From: Catellatospora sp. IY07-71
GTDB taxonomy: Bacteria; Actinomycetota; Actinomycetes; Mycobacteriales; Micromonosporaceae
Length of the DNA stretch: 64,000 nucleotides
Direction of reading: 5' to 3'
Assembly (NCBI RefSeq): GCF_018326265.1
Contig: NZ_AP023360.1
Span: 4,435,501-4,499,500 of the forward strand
Shown: in pieces, positions 15,828 to 22,887 of the stretch
Layout: every line of letters begins with the position of its first letter
How positions within the stretch are numbered: position 1 is the first letter of the stretch
Notes under the pieces: model-generated
The model's database searches: none
What the model was told of the DNA's origin: nothing
The model's input: only the letters and a program-made list of their open reading frames with translations
Program-made: the position numbers and the translations under genes

Positions 15828-16658
15828 ATGTCGCAGCAGCCGGTGCCGCTCGCCGAGCACCACGCGGTGTACCGGCGGGTCGCGTTGCGGGAACTGGGCC
15901 CGGACATGCGCATCGGCCTGAACCTGGCGTTCTACCGCACGTTCGCGATCCCGCGGATCGCCCGCCTGCTGGCCGACACGGGCGAGATGACCGAGCGGAC
16001 CGGCAAGCGCGCCGACGACACCGGCCTGATGCTGTACGAGCTGATCCACCACGGCCCGGCGCACCCGCGCGGCCGCCACGTCATCGCGGCCCTCAACCGC
16101 ATCCACCGGGTGTACGACATCACCCCGGACGAGTACCGCTACGTGCTCGGCACGCTGATCTTCATCCCCGTGCGCTGGGTGAACCGGCACGGCCCGCGCC
16201 GGCTGCGACCCGAGGAGCGGGACGCGGCGTTCCACTTCTGGAGCGAAGTCGGCCGCCTGATGAACATCCGCGACCTGCCGCCGACGTGGGCGGAGTTCGA
16301 GGCCTGGTTCGACGGGTTCGAGCGCGCCGAGCTGGGCCACGACCCGGCCGCGACGGCGCTCATCGGCGCGACCCGGCATCTGCTGGCGGCGAAGTTCCCC
16401 CGGCCGCTGCGCCGGTTCGCGGGCGCGTTCGGCGACGCGCTGCTCGACGAGGACCTGCGCCGGGCGCTGGGCGTGCCCCGGCCGGGCCCGGCGGTGCGGG
16501 TCACGGTCGCGGTGATGCTGCGGCTCAGCGCGGTGACGCGGCGGTTCCGGAAGCCGAGGGACTTCTTCGTGCCCGGCCAGCCGTCCCGCCACTACCCCGA
16601 AGGCTACGCACTGGAGCAGCTCGGCCCCGATCCGCTGCGCCCGGTCCCGCGCCGCTGA
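15828..16658 (+). CDS. Oxygenase MpaB-family protein (DUF2236)
   Basis: The 276-residue protein belongs to the MpaB/Lcp-like DUF2236 family. It has the conserved histidine/arginine-rich helices expected to hold heme (GRHVIAALNRIHRVYDI, RYVLGTLIFIPVRWVNRHG). Family members include latex-clearing and plant-cell-wall-associated oxygenases; the substrate here is unknown. The ATG at 15828 is preceded by GGGGAGGAG; an upstream in-frame start at 15795 has no ribosome site. Apparently monocistronic. Confidence 0.85.
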   Translation: MSQQPVPLAEHHAVYRRVALRELGPDMRIGLNLAFYRTFAIPRIARLLADTGEMTERTGKRADDTGLMLYELIHHGPAHPRGRHVIAALNRIHRVYDITPDEYRYVLGTLIFIPVRWVNRHGPRRLRPEERDAAFHFWSEVGRLMNIRDLPPTWAEFEAWFDGFERAELGHDPAATALIGATRHLLAAKFPRPLRRFAGAFGDALLDEDLRRALGVPRPGPAVRVTVAVMLRLSAVTRRFRKPRDFFVPGQPSRHYPEGYALEQLGPDPLRPVPRR

Positions 16659-16771
16659 GCTGCCGCTTCAGTGTCTGCGCGGTTTCGGAGACACCGGCCA
16701 CGCACCCGAGCCCAACCGGCCGGTCCGGCGAATAGCAGCGCACGGGGCTCACGGGATGTCGGGCGCGGGCC

Positions 16772-17242
16772 TCAGCTCGGCGGCGGGAGTGTGGCGGGCA
16801 CCGGGATCGAGGTCGTCGAGGCCGGGATCGCGAGGGACACCAGGACCGCCACTGCCCAGGCCGCGAGCGCGCCCCAGCTCAGCAGCGATCGCTGCTCGCC
16901 GCCGCCGGACTCGGCGAACTCCGCCACGAGCCCCCAGACGCTGAGCAGCAGGGCCAGCCCGGCCAGCATCCCGGCGGGCAGCCGGCGGCCGTGCCGCCAC
17001 ACGGCGTGCCCGGCGTAGGCGAGGGCCGTCGCGACGGCGGCCACCAGCAGCAGGGCCACGACCACGGCGGCGAACGCGCTGCCGCTCACGCTCGCGTCAC
17101 CCCGGCCGAAGGCGTCGCCGGACACGAGCGCGACCGCGACCAGCACCATCAGCACGGCGGCTCCGGCCGCGCACAGCCAGGCCGCGAGGAAACGGGGGGT
17201 GGGCGGTCGCCCGGCGTGCGACGCCCCCGAAGCATCGGACAT
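16772..17242 (-). CDS. Hypothetical membrane protein, four helices
   Basis: The 156-residue protein has four predicted membrane segments (about residues 20-40, 56-77, 92-108 and 121-139), a short Ser/Pro-containing N-terminus and a proline-rich tail. No family is recognised. The ATG at 17240-17242 gives a normal cytoplasmic N-terminus; an upstream in-frame start at 17296 would add 18 unconserved-looking residues. It is divergent from the quinone oxidoreductase gene. Confidence 0.65.
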   Translation of the reverse strand: MSDASGASHAGRPPTPRFLAAWLCAAGAAVLMVLVAVALVSGDAFGRGDASVSGSAFAAVVVALLLVAAVATALAYAGHAVWRHGRRLPAGMLAGLALLLSVWGLVAEFAESGGGEQRSLLSWGALAAWAVAVLVSLAIPASTTSIPVPATLPPPS

Positions 17243-17356
17243 GGCCGGAGAATAGCAGCCCTTCTCGACATCCATCGATCCCGTTGCGACGGGCACCTAG
17301 GGGGCGGGTTCAGGGTTCACGCCGATGCGGGGCAGCGGGCCCGCCGCCTAGCGTGA

Positions 17357-17382
17357 GGCATCGGCCGATGTCGCCCGATGCC
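17357..17382 (+). promoter_or_regulatory. Operator-like inverted repeat before the oxidoreductase gene
   Basis: GGCATCGG (17357-17364) and CCGATGCC (17375-17382) form an 8-bp inverted repeat with a 10-nt spacer, and CATCGGCCGATG within it is itself palindromic. A TANNNT hexamer (TAGCGT, 17349-17354) sits just upstream, so the repeat would cover the transcription start. The regulator is unknown. Confidence 0.4.
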
Positions 17383-17408
17383 GTTGCCGCCGCAGGGATG
17401 GGGTCGTC

Positions 17409-18377
17409 ATGCGAGCAGTCGTGCACACCGAGTTCGGGGCGCCTGACGTGCTCCGGCTTACCGAAGTGGACACTCCCACGCCCGGCGAGCGCGACGTGCT
17501 GATCCGGGTCGTCGCGACCACGGTCACCTCGGCCGAGTGCGCGATGCGCCGGGGGGAGCCGCGCTGGGGGCGGGTGATCATCGGCTTCACCCGGCCGCGC
17601 CGCCGGCTGCGTACGCTCGGCACGGAGCTGGCCGGGGAGGTGGTCGCGGTGGGCGCGCGGGTGACCCGGTTCCGGCCCGGCGACCGGGTGTTCGGCTTCA
17701 CCGGTTTCGGCCTGGGCGCGTACGCCGACTACAACGTGATGCCGGAGCGCGGCTCGCTGGCGGCCATGCCCGCGAACATCGGTTACGGGCAGGCCGCCGC
17801 CGCCGTGGACGGCGCCACGACCGCACTGTTCTTCCTCCGCGACAAGGCGAGACTCCAGCCGGGTCAGCGGGTGCTGGTCATCGGCGCGTCCGGCAGCATC
17901 GGCACCTACGCGGTGCAGCTGGCGAAACACCTCGGCGCGCACGTGACCGGCGTCTGCGGCACCCGCAACCTGGAGCTGGTCGCGTCCCTCGGGGCGGACC
18001 AGGTGATCGACTACACGGCCGAGGACTTCACCACCCGGCCCGAGACCTACGACGTCGTGTTCGACACCTTGGGCCGCAGCACGTTCGCGAAATGCCGCCC
18101 GGTGCTCACCCCGCGCGGCTGCTACCTGCCGACGACCGGCCTGCACCACGTGCCGCTGTCCTGGTGGACGGCGCTGCGCGGCGGCCCGCGCGTGGTCACC
18201 GGCATGTCGGTGTCCAAGAACGAGGCGCTGGTCTACGTCCGCGACCTGATCGAGCAGGACCGGCTGCGCATCGTCATCGACCGCACCTACCCGCTGGAGC
18301 AGATCGCCGAGGCGCATCGCTACGTCGACTCCGGCCACAAGACCGGCAACGTCGTCGTCACGGTCGCGGACGAGTGA
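17409..18377 (+). CDS. Zinc-independent quinone oxidoreductase/alcohol dehydrogenase (MDR family)
   Basis: The 322-residue protein is a medium-chain dehydrogenase/reductase. It has a GroES-like N-terminal domain (GTELAGEVVAVGARVTRFRPGDRVFG) and an NADPH-binding Rossmann motif (VLVIGASGSIGTYAVQLAKHLG). The catalytic zinc Cys/His ligands are absent, as in quinone reductases. It would reduce quinones or enones with NADPH. The ATG at 17409 follows a hairpin-like operator; a regulator is not encoded next to it. Confidence 0.9.
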   Translation: MRAVVHTEFGAPDVLRLTEVDTPTPGERDVLIRVVATTVTSAECAMRRGEPRWGRVIIGFTRPRRRLRTLGTELAGEVVAVGARVTRFRPGDRVFGFTGFGLGAYADYNVMPERGSLAAMPANIGYGQAAAAVDGATTALFFLRDKARLQPGQRVLVIGASGSIGTYAVQLAKHLGAHVTGVCGTRNLELVASLGADQVIDYTAEDFTTRPETYDVVFDTLGRSTFAKCRPVLTPRGCYLPTTGLHHVPLSWWTALRGGPRVVTGMSVSKNEALVYVRDLIEQDRLRIVIDRTYPLEQIAEAHRYVDSGHKTGNVVVTVADE

Positions 18378-18487
18378 GCCCCGGTTCGCGGCGGCGAATG
18401 GAAATTGTCGTGCGCCGACGGTAGTTTCACCGCGCCGCCGCAGCCGCTCTGGCCGGTGGAAACCACCGTCAAGGGAGGTGTACGCGG

Positions 18488-18994
18488 GTGAATGCTGCCC
18501 AGACGCCGCCGTGGGAGCAGCGCAGCACCGCGCGGGTGCTGTCGCCGGCCAGGCCGCGCAAGCTGGCGAAGGTGCCGTTCGTCGAGCTGGCCGACGGCCG
18601 GCTACAGGGTGTCGTGTCGAGCGGCTCGGACATCGAGCGGGTGTACGTGTCGTCGCTGACCGCCAAGGACCACTCGTTCCACTGCAGCACCAACAACAAC
18701 CGCCCCTGCGGCGGCATCCGCTCCGGCGGCTGCAACCACCTGCGGGCGCTGGCCGACGAGGCGGTGCTGCAGTACGGCGTCGCGCGGGTGGCCCGCTACC
18801 TGCGCGCCGACGTGGCCGAGAGCGCCACGACGGGCGGTGAGGTGCTCAGCGCGGTGAACGCGTGGCACCAGCCGTCGGCGGGCGCGCCGGTGTTCAGCCG
18901 CTTCCTGCGCCACCTGGCCTACCTGGAGCTGCCGGCGCCGACCGAGCCGCTGGTGGAGCTGCAGTGGTTCCCGGCGGGCGGGGCGGTGCGCTGA
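18488..18994 (+). CDS. SWIM-type zinc-finger-like protein, first gene of the VWA/MoxR operon
   Basis: The 168-residue protein contains one cysteine/histidine cluster near residues 60-80 (HCS...RPCGG...CNHL), matching the CxC-x(n)-CxH idea of SWIM zinc fingers with altered spacing. The rest has no recognised domain. The GTG start at 18488 has a GGGAGG site 9-14 nt upstream. Its stop overlaps the next start (TGATG). SWIM proteins bind DNA or protein partners; here it probably serves as the recognition or adaptor part of the five-gene operon, which is inference. Confidence 0.75.
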   Translation: MNAAQTPPWEQRSTARVLSPARPRKLAKVPFVELADGRLQGVVSSGSDIERVYVSSLTAKDHSFHCSTNNNRPCGGIRSGGCNHLRALADEAVLQYGVARVARYLRADVAESATTGGEVLSAVNAWHQPSAGAPVFSRFLRHLAYLELPAPTEPLVELQWFPAGGAVR

Positions 18995-20367
18995 TGCGGT
19001 TCGACATGCTGGCCGCGCCGGTGGACGGCGTCGCCGAGGCGTACGACGTGGTGGGCGGGTTCGACGAGGTGCTGGTGCAGGGCCTGCTGCGGCCCGGCAC
19101 CGAGCAGGTGGCGGCGCTGCAGGCGCTGGCCGGGGCGGTGTCGGTGACGCCGCTGGCGGGCCGGACGGCCGAGGCGGTGGAGAAGACGATCGCCGGGTCG
19201 ATCGCCGAGGAGCACGTGGCGGCGCTGGTCGCGGCCCGTTCGGCGCTGCTCGGCGCGGCCCATGACGCGCTGCTGGCGCGGCTCGACGAGGCGGCGGGAC
19301 GTGCCCGCGAGCCGTGGCCGGGTGCCGCCGGGGGCGCCGCGGCGGGGGAGAACCTGCTGGCCGCGGCCCGGTCGTGGCTGTCCGATCTGGCCATCGCGGG
19401 CTGGCGCGGCATCGACCACGACTTGGTGTCGCACGCCGACCAGGCGGTGGCGGCGCTGCTGGCCGAGCCTCGGCTGCGGCGGCTCGGCGGGCTGCTCGAC
19501 GGGTTCGCCGGTGAGCTGCGGGCCTGGTGCCCGGGGGCGACCATGCCCCGGGTGCCGGTGCGGCGCTGGGCCGACCTGTGGGCGCGGGCGGTGCTGCTGG
19601 CCCAGCCGGGCGCGCTCGCGCCGGTGCCGGTGGGCACGGTGTCGGGGCGGCTGCTGCCGCTCGGCGTCGACCTGCACGAGCACCCGACGGCGGTGCAGGC
19701 GCAGGTGCACGCGGTGCTGGAGACCGCCGACGGGCCCCGGCTGGTGCGGGCGAGCGTGTCCGCGCCGAAGGTGGACACGCTGGTCGGGCTGGGCGTGTGG
19801 CAGCTGCTGCGCGGCCACAGCGCCCTGCTGGGGGCGTACTCCGAGCAGCGGGCCATGGAGCTGACCGACATGCCGGTCACCGCGGGCGGGGACCTGATCT
19901 GGTCCGACGCGTGTGCCAAGGCGGGGGAGCCCGCGGAGTCGTTCGCCACCGCGCGGGTGCTGCTCGCGGCGGCGACGGCCGCGCCGGTCCCGCCGCTGGA
20001 GCGGCACCCGGTGCGGCTGGCCGAGCCGGTGCTGGTCGAGGGGTACGCCGCCGCGGCGCAGGACGACGCCGTCACGCTCACCCTGCCCGGCCTCACCATC
20101 GAGGTGGACCGGCTGCACAGCGCCGGTCCGCTCACCCCGGCGCTGGTCGCCGCTTCTACGGCGTGCGTCGGGCTGCTGCGCTGGGACGGCCGCTGGCTGC
20201 TCCAGCCGCTGGTGGTCGAGGCGCCGGTCAAGCGCAAGACCGTCGCGGTGCACGCGGGCGCGTGGGCGGGCGGGGCGAGCGACGCCGCCGGGGCCAAGGC
20301 CGAGGCGGCCGCCGCCGACGCGGTGAAGGTGCTGCGCGAACGCGCGGGAAGGCTGCTGCGCAGATGA
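18994..20367 (+). CDS. Unrecognised 457-residue protein in the VWA/MoxR operon
   Basis: The protein is Ala/Leu-rich and soluble, with no membrane segment or signal peptide. The N-terminal 210 residues look helical; a beta-rich part follows (VSGRLLPLGVDLHEHP..., TLTLPGLTIEVDRL) and the C-terminal end is Ala/Lys-rich. I do not recognise a family. It is translationally coupled on both sides: TGATG with the SWIM-like gene and ATGA with the VWA gene. Its fixed place in the operon suggests a structural or target-binding component. Confidence 0.7.
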   Translation: MRFDMLAAPVDGVAEAYDVVGGFDEVLVQGLLRPGTEQVAALQALAGAVSVTPLAGRTAEAVEKTIAGSIAEEHVAALVAARSALLGAAHDALLARLDEAAGRAREPWPGAAGGAAAGENLLAAARSWLSDLAIAGWRGIDHDLVSHADQAVAALLAEPRLRRLGGLLDGFAGELRAWCPGATMPRVPVRRWADLWARAVLLAQPGALAPVPVGTVSGRLLPLGVDLHEHPTAVQAQVHAVLETADGPRLVRASVSAPKVDTLVGLGVWQLLRGHSALLGAYSEQRAMELTDMPVTAGGDLIWSDACAKAGEPAESFATARVLLAAATAAPVPPLERHPVRLAEPVLVEGYAAAAQDDAVTLTLPGLTIEVDRLHSAGPLTPALVAASTACVGLLRWDGRWLLQPLVVEAPVKRKTVAVHAGAWAGGASDAAGAKAEAAAADAVKVLRERAGRLLRR

Positions 20368-21761
20368 CCGTGGACGCGGACTTCAACCGCCGCCAGGTGC
20401 TCTACTGGCGGCTCATCGCCCGGCTGTTCAGTCGCGAGGAGCAGGCCGCCCTGGAGTCGGCGAGCCTCGCCGTCGTCGAGGACCTCGGCCTGCCCGCCGC
20501 GCTGCTCGACCCGTCGGTCTCGGTCGACAACATCGTCCAGCGCTTCCCCGATCTGGCCAAGGAGTTCGAGGGCCTGATGGTGCCGTCGGCCGACGGCACC
20601 CAGCCCGTCACGAGCGCGGCGGCTCCGCCGGGAGCGGCTGAGAGCGACGGCGAAGCGGCTGCCGACGGGCGTGACTCGGCAGCGGAGGTGCGGCGGGCCG
20701 CGCTGGCGGCGAAGGTGCTGCTCAACGTGTTCGACACCGGGTCGGGCTCGGTGTCGGCGACGCAGCTGGCCAAGTGGCAGGCCGACGCGGGCTGGCTGGA
20801 GCGGGCGCTCGGGCAGGAGCCGGGCAGCCTGCGCCGCCAGGGCGGCGGCGGATCGGGCGGTGAGGGCGCCGGGATGGGCGGCACGCTCGGCGAGCTGGAG
20901 GGCGACCTGATCAGCCGGATGCAGCTGCGCGAGGTGCTGGCCGATCCGAAGCTGGCCGCGCAGCTCACGCCGAGCATGTCGCTGATCGAGCAGCTGCTGC
21001 GGGACAAGTCGAACCTGTCCGGCGTCGCGCTGGCCAACGCCAAGGCGCTGATCCGGCGCTTCGTCGAGGAGGTGGCGGCGGTGCTGCGTACCCAGGTGGA
21101 GCGCACGGCGGTGGGGACGATCGACCGCAGCGTGCCGCCGAAGCGGGTGTTCCGCAATCTGGATCTGGACCGCACCATCTGGAAGAACCTGACCAACTGG
21201 AGCCCGGACGACCAGAAGCTCTACGTCGACCGGCTGTTCTACCGGCACACGGCCAGCAGGACGACGCCGTCGCGGCTGATCGTGGTGGTGGACCAGTCCG
21301 GCTCCATGCTCGACTCGATGGTCAACTGCACCATCCTGGCCTCGATCTTCACGGGCCTGCCGAAGGTGGACGTGCACCTGATCGCGTACGACACCAAGGC
21401 GATCGACCTGACGCCGTGGGTGCACGACCCGTTCGAGGTGCTGCTGCGCACGAAGCTCGGCGGCGGCAACGACGGCCCGGTGGCGATGGCCATGGCCCGT
21501 CCCAAGATCGCCGAGCCGAAGAACACCGCCATGGTATGGATCTCGGACTTCTACGAGTTCGACCGCTCCCAGCCGCTGTACGACAGCATCGTCGCGGTGC
21601 ACCGGTCCGGGGTGCGCTTCATCCCGGTCGGCTCGGTGACCAGCTCCGGCCAGGGCATCGTCAACCCGTGGTTCCGCCAGCGGTTCAAGGACCTCGGCAC
21701 GCCCGTGATCTCGGGCCACATCAAGAAGCTCGTTTTCGAACTCAAGAACTTCCTCGCCTAG
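20364..21761 (+). CDS. VWA-domain protein (MoxR partner)
   Basis: The 465-residue protein has a helical N-terminal part with a Gly-rich linker (about residues 150-175) and a C-terminal VWA domain starting near residue 300. Its MIDAS motif DQSGSM begins at Asp310, and further MIDAS residues are likely in GGGNDGP and ISDFYEFD. VWA proteins paired with MoxR ATPases bind metal-dependent protein ligands and pass on mechanical remodelling. The start overlaps the previous stop (ATGA), and the MoxR gene follows after 13 nt. Confidence 0.9.
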   Translation: MTVDADFNRRQVLYWRLIARLFSREEQAALESASLAVVEDLGLPAALLDPSVSVDNIVQRFPDLAKEFEGLMVPSADGTQPVTSAAAPPGAAESDGEAAADGRDSAAEVRRAALAAKVLLNVFDTGSGSVSATQLAKWQADAGWLERALGQEPGSLRRQGGGGSGGEGAGMGGTLGELEGDLISRMQLREVLADPKLAAQLTPSMSLIEQLLRDKSNLSGVALANAKALIRRFVEEVAAVLRTQVERTAVGTIDRSVPPKRVFRNLDLDRTIWKNLTNWSPDDQKLYVDRLFYRHTASRTTPSRLIVVVDQSGSMLDSMVNCTILASIFTGLPKVDVHLIAYDTKAIDLTPWVHDPFEVLLRTKLGGGNDGPVAMAMARPKIAEPKNTAMVWISDFYEFDRSQPLYDSIVAVHRSGVRFIPVGSVTSSGQGIVNPWFRQRFKDLGTPVISGHIKKLVFELKNFLA

Positions 21762-21774
21762 GAGAACTCCCGCT

Positions 21775-22887
21775 ATGTCTGACATGCTGCGCGCCCCCGC
21801 CGAAGTGAAGTACGCCGAGGAGCTGGACTGGCTGGAGTCGGTCGACGACGGCCCGAAGCCGTTCTCGTGGCGGCTCAGCCCGAAGATGGTCCGCCTGTTC
21901 GTGCTCGGCTCCGAGCGCGCCGACGGGCTGAACCGTGAGATCAGCCAGAAGTGGTTCGGTGACCGCAGTTTCGTCGAACGGGCCATCGTGACCCTGGCCT
22001 CGGACCGGGGCCTGCTGCTCATCGGCGACCCCGGGACCGGCAAGAGCTGGCTGGCCGAGCTGCTGTCCGCGGCGATCTGCCGCAACTCGACGCTGGTCGT
22101 GCAGGGCACCGCCGGCACCACCGAGGACCACATCAAGTACTCGTGGAACGTGTCGGCGGTCATCGCCAACGGCCAGTCCCGGGCCTCGATGATCCCGTCG
22201 CCGATCATGACGGCGATGGAGCGGGGCGTGATCGGCCGGTTCGAGGAGCTGACCCGCTCCACCAGCGACGTGCAGGACGCGCTGATCTCGATCCTGTCCG
22301 AGAAGTACGTGTCCATCCCGGAGCTGGACGACGACAACATCGTCTTCGCCAAGCCCGGCTTCTCGATCATCGCCACCGCGAACAGCCGCGACCGGGGCGT
22401 CAACGACCTGTCCTCGGCGCTCAAGCGCCGGTTCAACTTCGTGCGCATCCCCGTGGTGACCAACAAGAAGAGCGAGGCGGAGATCGTCCGCTTCCGCACC
22501 GGCGAGCTGCTGCGCCGCCACCAGATCGAGCTGGAGGTGCCGCCGACGCTGCTGGACATCCTGCTGCAGAGCTTCGCCGACCTGCGCGCCGCCGCCGCGT
22601 CGGCGGGCAGCGACGAGGAGAAGCTGGAGTCGGCGCTGTCCACCGCCGAGCAGATCGGCGTGCTGGAGGACGCGATCCTGCACAGCAACTTCTTCGGCGA
22701 CCGGGCGCTGCGCGCGCAGACCCTGGCCGGTTCGCTGGTCGGCTCGCTGGCCCGGCGCGCGCCGGAGGACCTGGCCATCCTCAACAAGTACTGGCACGGC
22801 GTGGTCGAGCCGCGCAGCAAGGCCGAGGGCGGGCTGTGGCCGGAGTTCCTCGAGGGCGGCCGCGACGCGATCAAGACCCTGTCGTGA
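21775..22887 (+). CDS. MoxR-type AAA+ ATPase
   Basis: The 370-residue ATPase has Walker A GDPGTGKS at residues 84-91 and a Walker B region that reads GRFEELTRS rather than the usual hhDEhxR. A sensor 1-like segment is IIATANSRDRGVNDLSSALKRRF, the AAA_5/MoxR sensor with arginine finger (given in two motifs: IIATAN and ALKRRF). MoxR proteins remodel or activate client proteins together with a VWA partner, here the gene just upstream. A GGAGAA ribosome site precedes the ATG. The stop overlaps the DUF5682 gene start. Confidence 0.92.
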   Translation: MSDMLRAPAEVKYAEELDWLESVDDGPKPFSWRLSPKMVRLFVLGSERADGLNREISQKWFGDRSFVERAIVTLASDRGLLLIGDPGTGKSWLAELLSAAICRNSTLVVQGTAGTTEDHIKYSWNVSAVIANGQSRASMIPSPIMTAMERGVIGRFEELTRSTSDVQDALISILSEKYVSIPELDDDNIVFAKPGFSIIATANSRDRGVNDLSSALKRRFNFVRIPVVTNKKSEAEIVRFRTGELLRRHQIELEVPPTLLDILLQSFADLRAAAASAGSDEEKLESALSTAEQIGVLEDAILHSNFFGDRALRAQTLAGSLVGSLARRAPEDLAILNKYWHGVVEPRSKAEGGLWPEFLEGGRDAIKTLS